DNA of 64,000 bases from an uncultured Prolixibacteraceae bacterium (GTDB lineage: Bacteria > Bacteroidota > Bacteroidia > Bacteroidales > Prolixibacteraceae). A model generated the notes under the pieces. The model had not been told where the DNA came from, did not search any database, and saw nothing but the letters and a program-made list of their open reading frames with translations. A program made the translations under genes and the position numbers. The stretch covers positions 47,886-111,885 of the forward strand of contig CALGIG010000070.1 of the NCBI GenBank assembly GCA_937915865.1. The letters are read 5' to 3'. The first letter of the stretch is position 1; the number at the start of each line of letters is the position of its first letter. Below are positions 49,574 to 58,017 of the stretch, piece after piece.

Positions 49574-50404
49574 ATGATTAAATATATCGCCAATCTTAAA
49601 AAAGAGGTTGATGCAAGAATTGAACAAATAGAGTCTTCTGAAGATAACATTTTGAAAAGGTCTTTAGCTGGTTCTCAGGTCCTTGGAGAGGCATTCAATC
49701 GATTGAAGACATTTATTTTGATTTATACTTTTAAAAACGAAGAAGAGGAAATATTATTTTTTAAAGATATTAAGCCTAAGTTTTGCTATCGACTGATTTA
49801 TTATCGTAAAATTTTTAATATAGAGATGAATAGACCGTTAGCAGGATTTGATGCTCAAAAAGAATATTTAAACAAAGAGCTAAATGCAATTAATGAGTAT
49901 ACAACAAAACGTTTAGATTTTGTGCGCTATTATCGCTCCGGCTCCACCCACATGGATTCCCTTTATTTCCTACGCGGTAGAGTAGATACCGAACAATACC
50001 TGGAAACCTTTTACTATGAGCTCGACCCAAAATTTTCCACCAACTGCGATTTCAAGGTAGCAAAGATTTTAGCGAATGATATGCTTTCTGCTTATCTGAT
50101 GCACGAAATAGAGTTACTGAATAACAATGGGGTAAAAATAGGCTCTTTCTGCTTTCCCGCCGTCAAAAAGACATGGATGGGTAGTAAAGCAGAATTACAA
50201 GAACAAATTTTTTCTTGGGATAGTGCAGGAACATTCGGAGATGTACCACTTACCCAACTGTATGACTACATCCAAAATGTATTCAATATCCAATTGGATG
50301 GCAACCTTTCGCGAACTCTCGGTGATTTGAAAATACGCAATGTTCCTACACCGTTTCTTGATAAATTGAAAGACGCTCTACTCCGTCGTATGGGCAGAAA
50401 ATAA
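49574..50404 (+). CDS. rteC: RteC-family regulator of ICE excision
   Basis: 276 residues. KKTWMGSKAELQEQIFSWDSAGTFGDVPLTQLYDYIQNVF and LSRTLGDLKIRNVPTPFLDKLKDALLRRM form the C-terminal winged-helix region of RteC, and the N-terminal half (YYRSGSTHMDSLYFLRG) matches too. In CTnDOT, RteC activates the excision operon by binding an inverted repeat in its promoter. RteA and RteB, which control rteC there, are not found in this window. An excisionase-like gene and a 12-bp palindrome lie downstream. Confidence 0.85.
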   Translation: MIKYIANLKKEVDARIEQIESSEDNILKRSLAGSQVLGEAFNRLKTFILIYTFKNEEEEILFFKDIKPKFCYRLIYYRKIFNIEMNRPLAGFDAQKEYLNKELNAINEYTTKRLDFVRYYRSGSTHMDSLYFLRGRVDTEQYLETFYYELDPKFSTNCDFKVAKILANDMLSAYLMHEIELLNNNGVKIGSFCFPAVKKTWMGSKAELQEQIFSWDSAGTFGDVPLTQLYDYIQNVFNIQLDGNLSRTLGDLKIRNVPTPFLDKLKDALLRRMGRK

Positions 50405-50426
50405 AAATACCGAGGTCGGTATTTTT
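50403..50426 (+). terminator. Terminator after rteC
   Basis: AAAAATACCGA and TCGGTATTTTT pair over 11 bp around GG, with the T run in the right arm. Confidence 0.8.
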
Positions 50427-50434
50427 CTCTTGAT

Positions 50435-50470
50435 ACCCGATTTTGATGCTAATTTAGGTCAAAATCGGGT
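50435..50470. promoter_or_regulatory. Perfect 12-bp inverted repeat, possible RteC operator
   Basis: ACCCGATTTTGA (50435-50446) and TCAAAATCGGGT (50459-50470) with a 12-nt spacer, between rteC and the excisionase-like gene. RteC is known to bind inverted half-sites in the excision promoter. No T run follows, so it is not an obvious terminator. Confidence 0.5.
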
Positions 50471-50657
50471 GTTTGGGATTATAATTCGTTTATGCCAACC
50501 TTTTTCGCGATTTTTTCTTCGGTTTCTAGGCGAAAAGATTCTGGTAAATTACTGTAAATAATCACCCTACAAAAATTCTCAAAATAAGTCATACCGACCT
50601 CGTTATCAGTCGTTCATAAACGTCCGACCTTTGTCTTTTCAATAAAAATCAGCTGCA

Positions 50658-51014
50658 ATGGGAATGAATGACGATTTGAAATACTGGATACAAATAGGAT
50701 TTGAACGTCTTATGGCACGTCTCGACCGGATAGAACGGCATTTGGAAAAAATGGCAATAAAAGAAAAGTTGCTGGAGGGCGAACGGCTGTTGGATAATCA
50801 GGATGTTTGCCAACTGCTCAACGTTAGCAAGCGAACATTACAACGTTATCGTTCATCAGGCGAATTACCCTATCAAATGATCTATCACAAAACTTTTTAC
50901 AAGGAGAGCGATGTGGAAGCCTTTATCAAGGCGAATTTCCAAAAAGGAAAAGATACGAAGGGCGATGCCCCCGAAGATACGGGAAGCGATCCCGAAGGCA
51001 TGGATGTTTCGTAA
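50658..51014 (+). CDS. Excisionase-like helix-turn-helix protein
   Basis: 118 residues. An N-terminal amphipathic helix (LMARLDRIERHLEKMAIKEK) precedes a MerR/excisionase-type HTH: LLDNQDVCQLLNVSKRTLQRYRSSGELPYQMIYHKTFYKESDVEAFI. The size and position downstream of rteC match the Xis2-type proteins of CTnDOT-like elements, which bend att DNA and favour excision. The C-terminal 20 residues are acidic and unstructured. The next gene is in a separate unit behind a hairpin. Confidence 0.8.
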   Translation: MGMNDDLKYWIQIGFERLMARLDRIERHLEKMAIKEKLLEGERLLDNQDVCQLLNVSKRTLQRYRSSGELPYQMIYHKTFYKESDVEAFIKANFQKGKDTKGDAPEDTGSDPEGMDVS

Positions 51015-51048
51015 TTGTGATTTTATCTTTGCTCATACATTTTAAACG

Positions 51049-51084
51049 GAAGCCCGCATCGTCGTGATGACAGGCGCGGGTTTC
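51049..51084 (+). terminator. Hairpin after the HTH gene
   Basis: GAAGCCCGC (51049-51057) pairs with GCGGGTTTC (51076-51084, one G-U). Followed by GCTTTAGG, so termination is plausible but weak. Confidence 0.5.
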
Positions 51085-51196
51085 GCTTTAGGGAAAAACC
51101 TATTAGTGATGTGGGTTTTAATCCGTACTTTCGCAAGAGTTCATAAAGAGCAGCAAATGGAAACACAGTTATTGTTAATTAATAAAATGATATGAT

Positions 51197-51595
51197 ATGA
51201 AATTCAGCAATGTAAGGTTATTAGTCAAAGACTACGAAACGTGTTTCAAGTTTTATACCGAAAAACTTGGTTTAGAGGCAGTTTTTAATATTGAGAGCTG
51301 CTATGGAAGTTTTAAAGTAGCCGAAGGTATTGAGGGATTGGCAATATTTACGTCTGACCTTATGTCACCCGCTGTTGGCAATACGGACAAAAGTCAGCCG
51401 ACCGATTGTAGAGAAAAAATGATGGTTTCGTTTGAAGTTGAAAATGTAGATGAAACCTTCAAGACACTTTCGGCAAAAGGTGTTGAGTTTATTAATCAAC
51501 CAACCGATATGCCCGGTTGGGGAATGCGAGTGGTTCATTTGCGAGACCCCGAAGAAAATTTGATCGAATTATTTACGCCGTTGAAAACAGAGTAA
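51197..51595 (+). CDS. VOC/glyoxalase superfamily protein
   Basis: 132 residues with the VOC fold: MKFSNVRLLVKDYETCFKFYTEKLGLEAVF, then VSFEVENVDETFKTLSAKGVEFINQPTDMPGWGMRVVHLRDPEENLIELF. Metal ligands could be His (VVHLRDP) and Glu (IELF); the first-position ligand is not obvious. VOC proteins include lyases and antibiotic-binding resistance proteins; no assignment is possible here. Accessory cargo inside the ICE backbone. Confidence 0.8.
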   Translation: MKFSNVRLLVKDYETCFKFYTEKLGLEAVFNIESCYGSFKVAEGIEGLAIFTSDLMSPAVGNTDKSQPTDCREKMMVSFEVENVDETFKTLSAKGVEFINQPTDMPGWGMRVVHLRDPEENLIELFTPLKTE

Positions 51596-51684
51596 ATAAC
51601 TAAATAAAAAAACACTGTATAATAATTTGGGCATCATGAGGGAAGGTAAGACCGTTGGAAATATAACATCCGACGGTCTTACAG

Positions 51685-54600
51685 TTAGATTTTGATACCC
51701 TTTCGCTCCGGCGGTGCACCATAAGAAGGCCGTGCGATAACCAACCTGTCACCCATGACCTCTTTGGCTGCCCGTAATCCTTCCGGCATTTGGAACGATT
51801 TTTCGTCCTCTTTTAGAATACCGGCTATGATTCCGATGCCCTGTTCAATAGGTTTCAGGGATGCTTCAATCTTGCGCTCCATGACGGCCATTTCTGATTT
51901 CAGTCCCTTTAATTCGTCCTCTTTCTTCCAGAGGCTTTCCACCACCGTTTTGAGTGTGGGAACGTCTTTCATCAGCTTTTCATTGTCCGCCTTATACTTC
52001 TCCAGCAGGGCGGGCATGGTGTCAAGGGCGTTCAGGAAATTGGCTGCCGCCGTTTTCGGATCGACGGCAATGTGTCCGTGGTTGTAGTTATACAAAATCT
52101 CGCCCTCGCCTTTGATAAAGAAGCGGTTCTGCACCAAATCAAAGCCGTCCTTTACAGTGGTTTCCGACTTCACCAGCAGGGTAAAACCGTAGAGTGAGCC
52201 GATGGGTTCCGACAGGCCATGCGTCCGCGCTTTGTCAGCAATCTCGTTCAGCTTCTTGCCGACGGACACGGGGTCGGTCGCCGCAAAGCCGTCTAATTTG
52301 ATCGGATTAAGACGCGTCCCGTCCGGCGCAGTCTGCACGCGGGCGCCAAACGCTTCCACGTCTTTGGATATACGGGCGATGAAGCCCTTGTTGGTTTCGA
52401 CAGTCTGCATGATCCCCTCCAGTTTGTAGCGGGTCGAGGACTTGCTACGCACGAACGCCTGCCGTTCACTTTCTAGCGATGCGATTTTTTTCTCCAGCCT
52501 CGCTTTTTCCAACAGTTCCGTATTACCGGAAAGGATTGCCACATATTCAGAGAAATTCATGCCGCTTTTCTCGTCCATGCTCCCCTCGTCGATAGTTCGG
52601 CTACCCATGTTGTTATTTTTTAGCTGGTTGATGAATAACTGTTTGTTGTGCAACAACCCGAATTTATAAGCATCCAGCGACTTTTCAACGGCATAAATCA
52701 CAACATCAACCTTGTTATCCGCGTGTAATTTAGCCACTTCGTTACCTTTACGGATCGCCCTCCCGTCGCGCTGTTCCAGGTCGCTTGGACGCCAAGGTGC
52801 GTCTAAGTGATGGACGGCAACACAGCGTTTCTGGGCGTTTACACCCGTTCCCAACATTTCAGTACTGCCGAACAACACACGGATTTTACCTTCGTTCATG
52901 TCCTTAATTATCGCCTTACGCGATTTCTCCGTTCCTGCTTCCTGTATAAACCTGACTTCAGAGGGAAGGATACCATACTGCGTAACAAGTTTGTCTTTAA
53001 TCTCGCTGTACGGATTCCAACTATCGGGCTTGTAGGTTCCCAGGTCGGAAAAGACAAACTGCGTACCTTTCTGCGGGTTGTACGTTTTGTAGTAACCGGC
53101 AATGACGGCAGCGCAATGGCTGGCTTTATTGTCGATATGGTCGCCGTACTTCTGCGGATCGATCAGGCGCATGTCAAGGCTCATTTTACGGGCGTAGTCC
53201 GTAGCAATGAGCATCTTTGCTTTTTCTTCGCTTTCCGAAAGCGGTTCCCGTCCTAAAATGGTAGCGTCACCCGTTTTTGCAAAAGCCATGAGTTTTTGTA
53301 TAAACTCCTTCTGGTCAGGCGTGGGCGGAATATTGTGCAAAATCTCGTTCTTTTCCGGTCGGTCGATACCGATGTCCTTCGCCGTGCGAAAGTCCGTAAT
53401 TTCCGAGTAAAAAGCTGCTAGTTCGGGTACTTTGATAAAATACCGGAACCGCTCTTTCTGCACGATCTGATTGGTAACCGAAAACTCGTAGTCTTTGGTT
53501 TTCTTGGCAAAGATAGCCGCCCATGCATCGAAGGTGTTAATTCCCTGCCGCTCCAGTTCTTTCGGGCGTAAATACTTAAAAAGCAAATACAATTCGGTGA
53601 GCGAATTGGAAATGGTCGTACCCGAAAGGAACGTTGCGCCAAGGTCTTTGCCTGTACGATCCTGGATGGTACGCAGGGCAAACAGCATATTGAGCGCCCG
53701 TTGTGAGCCATCGGAATTACCCAGCCCTGCCACACGGTCGTGCCGTGTAGTAAAGGTGAGGTTTTTAAATTTGTGAGATTCATCGACAAACAGGTGGTCA
53801 ATACCCATCAACCGGAAATCCACGGCATCATCCTTTCGGTTGTCAATCTGGTGGGTAATCCCTTTCAGGCGGGCTTCAAGGTTTGCCTGCCGCTTTTGAC
53901 AGCCTTTGAGCATCCAGTTGGAAACTTCTTTTCCCTGATTACGCAATACTTCCAGGTTTTCTTCCACGCTATCCAACTCTTTCTGTAAGATGTCGCGTTG
54001 GATTTCGGGGGATTGTGGAATCATCCCGAACTGTTCATGCGTCAAAATCACGGCGTCCCAATTATTGTTTTTCATCTCACCCAGGATACGGGCACGCTTA
54101 GCGGGAGTAAAATCCTCCTTGCCCGGATAGAGTACCTTTGCATTCGGATAAGCGGTGCAAAAAGTTTGTGCGATTTCGTGTACGTTGGCTTTCAGGGCGA
54201 TAATCATCGGTTTATTTGCCAGTCCCAGCCGCTTCATTTCCATTGCCCCGCAACACATAACCAGCGTTTTACCTGCCCCGACTTCGTGATCGCAGATGCC
54301 TCCGCCATTGGTTTTAAGCATCCAGACGGCGTCTTTTTGGCTCTTATACAAGTCGTCGATGCCGAGCGCTTTCAGGTCAAGCCCCGGAAAAATTTGGTGG
54401 CTGCCATCGTACTCCGGGCGTACGAAACAGTTGAACGTGCGGTTATAGAGGCTGGCCAACCTGTCCTTAAACTCCGGCGACTGTTCTCTGAGCCAGTCCG
54501 AAAAGCTGTTACGTATCTCGTCGATTTTACTGTTGGCCAGTTGGATCGCCTGCCCATCGGGTACTTTGACTTCCCGGTCGCCATCCATGATCGTTTTGGT

Positions 54601-57432
54601 AATGTCGGGCGTGGTATCGTGCAAGGCATGGCGCATCAGGGCTATCCCGTCAAACAGGCGGTTTTCGCTGCGAACGCCGTATTTATCAGTGATATTGGCG
54701 TTGCGTGAACGGGCGTTGAGGCTGAACTCGTCGCGGCTGGAGGCGTATGCTACCTTTACGTCCGTTTCAAAAAGGTACGAAGCGTATGCGGCATAAATGC
54801 CCGTAGGTATCCACCGTTCCCCGAAATTAAAATCCAAATCGTCGAAGTCGATAGGCTTTGGCGTGGCTTCCCGCAAGACTGCCAGCGATTCATGGGCTGC
54901 CTCATGGCCGGGATGCCGGTCGATGAACTGCTGTACCTCGTCGGCTTTGGAAATGACGTTACCGGCGATGAACTTGTCGGCGATCTCGTAGCCGCCCACC
55001 AGCGGATTGAAATAAACCTTTCCTTTCAATTCTGTCAGCAGGTTTTCTTCCGTTCCGCCTGTCAGGGATGCCATGTACTCCAGATTAACAGCCCCGTGCT
55101 TGTTGAGCGAAGCGGCCAGCGTGTCGCGGGCGTTGTCGGCATGGGTGATCTCTTGGGTATTGAATACCACCGGGTGCTCGAAAATATCCGCCTTTACCGC
55201 TTTGCCCTCGCGGTAACGCTCCAATGAGAGGATTTCCCGCCCTCCTGCGTCCATTTTAATAAGGTCAAGATTCTTGGGGTCGTTCAGGTTTCCGAATTCT
55301 TTCGTAAAATCGTCGTACAGGCGGTTGAGCATCTGGCGCAGGGCGGGGTTTTCCCGCAGCGTGTCAGCTTCGTTCAGGTAAAGGTGGTGATAGGTATCAC
55401 GGATTTCGATATAAAACGATGCCCGTTTTTGCTGCTGGGGCGAAAGCTCCAGCGGATGAAACATAGGGCGGAAACCCTCTGAATCGCGCAGATAACCGAT
55501 GCGGTTGTCGGCGTTCGTCACCAGCGATCCTTCCTTATAATGCTTCGGTAGTCCCTGTTCCGGCAGGACAAAAGGGACAGGCTTCCTACGTTCTTCCCGT
55601 TCCATTTCCCTTTTAAGGCTTTCAAGCTGTTCCTCCTTTTGGGCATCGGCTATCGGGGAAGCAGTTGACCCCTGTTTTGCCTGCTGTTCTTTTTGGCGGG
55701 ACTGTAGCATTAATTTCTCTCTCCAATCCAATGGCGCATGGTCTTCCTCTTTTTTTGAGGATTTCCATTCCTGCTTTGCATTGGGTTGGGGTATCTCCAT
55801 CCGGCGACGGGAACGGTTGGAACGTCGCGGATTGGCTTGGGTACGTTCCTCGGCAGATAACCCGAACAAATCATAGAGCGATATGAGCGGTTGGTTATTA
55901 ATGCTGTATGTCGGTTCCACCGCCTTCGCCTCCATAGTCAGCTCTTTTGATTGCGCCGTGGGAGGAACCGGATCGGGAAAGTCGAAGCTAAGCAAGGTTT
56001 GTATTCCCGGCTGGAGAGACCGTTCCTGTATTTCAGGCGTCGATCCTTTTTTTATGGCCTGATAGTCTTCCTTTGGTAGTATTCTGGCTACGGTTTGTTC
56101 TTCCTTATTCCAAAACTCCTTTTCATCAGGGAACCAATGGTCTTCAATAGCTTGCCAAAAAGGGTCGAGATCGTCGGCAAAGCGGGATTCATCCGGGTTA
56201 AGTTGCGGCTTGATTTCCCTGGTAGCCAAAGACTGCGGTTGTGACTGCGGTTGTGACTGCGGCCCTATCTCCTGTGCATGAGACTGATAATGCTGAATAT
56301 CCAGATGCCTGGAAAAATCTTCCCGCAACATCCCGCGCAGTTCGGCGGCAATAGCACCCACACCGCCGGAGTGGGTAAACTCCATTGCCGGTTTGCCGTA
56401 AGGGTCGATTCCGACTTTTACATGATCGTGGATGACACGGTCGAAAGTCTGGAACAGGTTATTAACCGAAATGCCGTTAGATAATTTCCGGCTATCAATA
56501 AAATCCTGCTGCCTTTGGGAAAACCCGCCAAGCTGCGTTTTTCGTTGCAGGATGATCAGGTCGCTGCCAACTTCCGTTCCGGCGTGGTCGGTAAAAAGAT
56601 TGTTCGGGAAGCGGACGGCGGAAACCGGTTCGCACCGCTCCATCAGCCATTCACGCACGGGGCGGTTGGCTTCGGCGTTCAACACGCCCTGCGAGGTGAT
56701 AAAGGCTACCAGCCCGCCTTCGCGGACGCAATCGACGCCTTTCATAAAGAAATAATTGTGGATCGTGCCATTGGCTTGCCGATGGGCATCGTCTTTCGCA
56801 TTACTGTAAGCAGGGTCGAATACCCTTACATCCCCGAACGGGATATTGCTGGCCACTATGTCGAAATAGCCGTTGTAGCGGGGTTCAATGTTTTCAAATC
56901 CTTCCACCCGCACGTTTCCGGTTGGATTCAGGTGCGAAAGGATTTTACCCGTCAGCATATCTTTTTCAAATTGCGTGGTTTCACAGCGCGGATTCAACAG
57001 CCGGACAGCATCGGAAAAGATGCCTGTTCCGGCGGAGGGGTCGAGCAGGCGCACCGGCTCAATACCGCTTTCCTTCAATGCCGCCGCCAGTGCATCCACC
57101 ACTTTGGGCGGGGTATAAAAGGCGGACAATACCGAATTTTTCAATGAAGAAACATAGCGGTTGTATTCGGCGGTATTTTCCGAACCGCTACGCAGTACCC
57201 CGTGCAACTCCGAAACCAGTGGAAACAATTCACTGTCGGTTTTCGTCCAATGCTGCACGTCTTCCGGTTTGTCGGCGGGATTCAACACGGCTTTGATGCC
57301 CCCGAAACCGCAGTAGGCTTTCAATATTTCCCGTTCGGCAGGTGTCGTCTGCCGCCCCTCTTTATCAAGGCTGAATGCTAACCGTATCGCCTCGATATTA
57401 TCCCGAAGGCGGGCTTTCTTATTGAAGGCCAT
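51685..57432 (-). CDS. Giant N6-methylase and SNF2-like helicase protein
   Basis: 1915 residues. N-terminal methyltransferase: SAM motif LLDPSAGTGIF (~129-139) and catalytic-like ASNIPFGD (~194-201), a variant of NPPY/F. A Gln/Pro-rich linker lies around 390-650. The C-terminal half is a SNF2-type helicase: EVGAGKTLVM near 1050, VDESHKFKN near 1220, LSGTTISNS and the C-terminal STEMLGTGVNAQKR and EQRDGRAIRKGN. A coiled-coil tail follows. Similar proteins occur in CTnDOT-like ICEs and resemble phage DarB-type anti-restriction proteins; that role is inference. It overlaps DUF1896 by 14 bp. Confidence 0.88.
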   Translation of the reverse strand: MAFNKKARLRDNIEAIRLAFSLDKEGRQTTPAEREILKAYCGFGGIKAVLNPADKPEDVQHWTKTDSELFPLVSELHGVLRSGSENTAEYNRYVSSLKNSVLSAFYTPPKVVDALAAALKESGIEPVRLLDPSAGTGIFSDAVRLLNPRCETTQFEKDMLTGKILSHLNPTGNVRVEGFENIEPRYNGYFDIVASNIPFGDVRVFDPAYSNAKDDAHRQANGTIHNYFFMKGVDCVREGGLVAFITSQGVLNAEANRPVREWLMERCEPVSAVRFPNNLFTDHAGTEVGSDLIILQRKTQLGGFSQRQQDFIDSRKLSNGISVNNLFQTFDRVIHDHVKVGIDPYGKPAMEFTHSGGVGAIAAELRGMLREDFSRHLDIQHYQSHAQEIGPQSQPQSQPQSLATREIKPQLNPDESRFADDLDPFWQAIEDHWFPDEKEFWNKEEQTVARILPKEDYQAIKKGSTPEIQERSLQPGIQTLLSFDFPDPVPPTAQSKELTMEAKAVEPTYSINNQPLISLYDLFGLSAEERTQANPRRSNRSRRRMEIPQPNAKQEWKSSKKEEDHAPLDWREKLMLQSRQKEQQAKQGSTASPIADAQKEEQLESLKREMEREERRKPVPFVLPEQGLPKHYKEGSLVTNADNRIGYLRDSEGFRPMFHPLELSPQQQKRASFYIEIRDTYHHLYLNEADTLRENPALRQMLNRLYDDFTKEFGNLNDPKNLDLIKMDAGGREILSLERYREGKAVKADIFEHPVVFNTQEITHADNARDTLAASLNKHGAVNLEYMASLTGGTEENLLTELKGKVYFNPLVGGYEIADKFIAGNVISKADEVQQFIDRHPGHEAAHESLAVLREATPKPIDFDDLDFNFGERWIPTGIYAAYASYLFETDVKVAYASSRDEFSLNARSRNANITDKYGVRSENRLFDGIALMRHALHDTTPDITKTIMDGDREVKVPDGQAIQLANSKIDEIRNSFSDWLREQSPEFKDRLASLYNRTFNCFVRPEYDGSHQIFPGLDLKALGIDDLYKSQKDAVWMLKTNGGGICDHEVGAGKTLVMCCGAMEMKRLGLANKPMIIALKANVHEIAQTFCTAYPNAKVLYPGKEDFTPAKRARILGEMKNNNWDAVILTHEQFGMIPQSPEIQRDILQKELDSVEENLEVLRNQGKEVSNWMLKGCQKRQANLEARLKGITHQIDNRKDDAVDFRLMGIDHLFVDESHKFKNLTFTTRHDRVAGLGNSDGSQRALNMLFALRTIQDRTGKDLGATFLSGTTISNSLTELYLLFKYLRPKELERQGINTFDAWAAIFAKKTKDYEFSVTNQIVQKERFRYFIKVPELAAFYSEITDFRTAKDIGIDRPEKNEILHNIPPTPDQKEFIQKLMAFAKTGDATILGREPLSESEEKAKMLIATDYARKMSLDMRLIDPQKYGDHIDNKASHCAAVIAGYYKTYNPQKGTQFVFSDLGTYKPDSWNPYSEIKDKLVTQYGILPSEVRFIQEAGTEKSRKAIIKDMNEGKIRVLFGSTEMLGTGVNAQKRCVAVHHLDAPWRPSDLEQRDGRAIRKGNEVAKLHADNKVDVVIYAVEKSLDAYKFGLLHNKQLFINQLKNNNMGSRTIDEGSMDEKSGMNFSEYVAILSGNTELLEKARLEKKIASLESERQAFVRSKSSTRYKLEGIMQTVETNKGFIARISKDVEAFGARVQTAPDGTRLNPIKLDGFAATDPVSVGKKLNEIADKARTHGLSEPIGSLYGFTLLVKSETTVKDGFDLVQNRFFIKGEGEILYNYNHGHIAVDPKTAAANFLNALDTMPALLEKYKADNEKLMKDVPTLKTVVESLWKKEDELKGLKSEMAVMERKIEASLKPIEQGIGIIAGILKEDEKSFQMPEGLRAAKEVMGDRLVIARPSYGAPPERKGIKI

Positions 57433-57865
57433 CTTCGAGTAGTGTTTGGATTGCGCCCGTCAGTTCCGTGTAGAGTAAGCTGTATTCCTGACTATCGGCG
57501 AAATCGTCCGACAACGTGTATTTTTCTATTACCACAGAGAGGCGGGGTAATAATTCCATTGCCAATCCTTCGGCCAGCGCAGGATCTATTTCTTCCGTAA
57601 ACTCGTTCCACAGGATGTTTACAATGGTACGGTACGGGGAGAAATGTAATCCTGCATAGAGGGTTTGGGATGCGACTTCTTCGGCTTCATCGTGTGAGCC
57701 GCCTAATTTGATAATGTCGCTATATGCTTCGGCGGCTGCATCACCGCGCGAGGCGATAAACTGACTGTCGGCGGCTTTGTCGGGGTGCGATTCACGCAGA
57801 TGAGAAAGTAGGGAGAGCCGGAAATAAGATAATTCCACGGTTGTGGATTTATTTGTTGCTTTCAT
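57419..57865 (-). CDS. DUF1896 family protein
   Basis: 148 residues. VELSYFRLSLLSHLRESHPDKAADSQFIASRGDAAAEAYSDIIKLGGSHDEAEEVASQTLYAGLHFS matches DUF1896, a family almost confined to Bacteroidota ICEs and placed beside the topoisomerase and methylase-helicase genes. Helical, acidic, cytoplasmic. Its 3' end overlaps the start of the giant gene by 14 bp, implying coupled translation. Function unknown. Confidence 0.85.
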   Translation of the reverse strand: MKATNKSTTVELSYFRLSLLSHLRESHPDKAADSQFIASRGDAAAEAYSDIIKLGGSHDEAEEVASQTLYAGLHFSPYRTIVNILWNEFTEEIDPALAEGLAMELLPRLSVVIEKYTLSDDFADSQEYSLLYTELTGAIQTLLEDGLQ

Positions 57866-57870
57866 TTTTT

Positions 57871-57953
57871 GATTTTTTTAGTGGTAAATAAAAATGGAAG
57901 GGAAAGGAAAAAGCGCCCGGAGCCTTGCCCCGGACGCCACCACTAAAAAAATC
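57871..57953. repeat. Inverted 15-bp leader repeats around a terminator
   Basis: GATTTTTTTAGTGGT (57871-57885) and its reverse complement (57939-57953) flank a GC-rich hairpin. A third copy precedes topB (60134-60148). On the minus strand the motif reads ACCACTAAAAAAATC just before the starts of DUF1896 and topB, so it may act as an A-rich translation enhancer or protein-binding site. Confidence 0.55.
57913..57937 (-). terminator. Terminator after topB
   Basis: Minus strand GCGTCCGGGGC-aag-GCTCCGGGCGC (with G-U pairs) followed by TTTTT. It lies between topB and DUF1896. Confidence 0.75.
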
Positions 57954-58017
57954 CGATGTCAAGCAATTATCCCTAATTAGCAAGTCATAGATTCTTTCAG
58001 TGGCAAAAGTAAAGAAT

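Noticed and set aside
51755..57296. Many long plus-strand frames opposite the giant methylase-helicase gene
   Set aside because: They are antisense shadows of a G+C-rich gene; none has a domain or consistent start.
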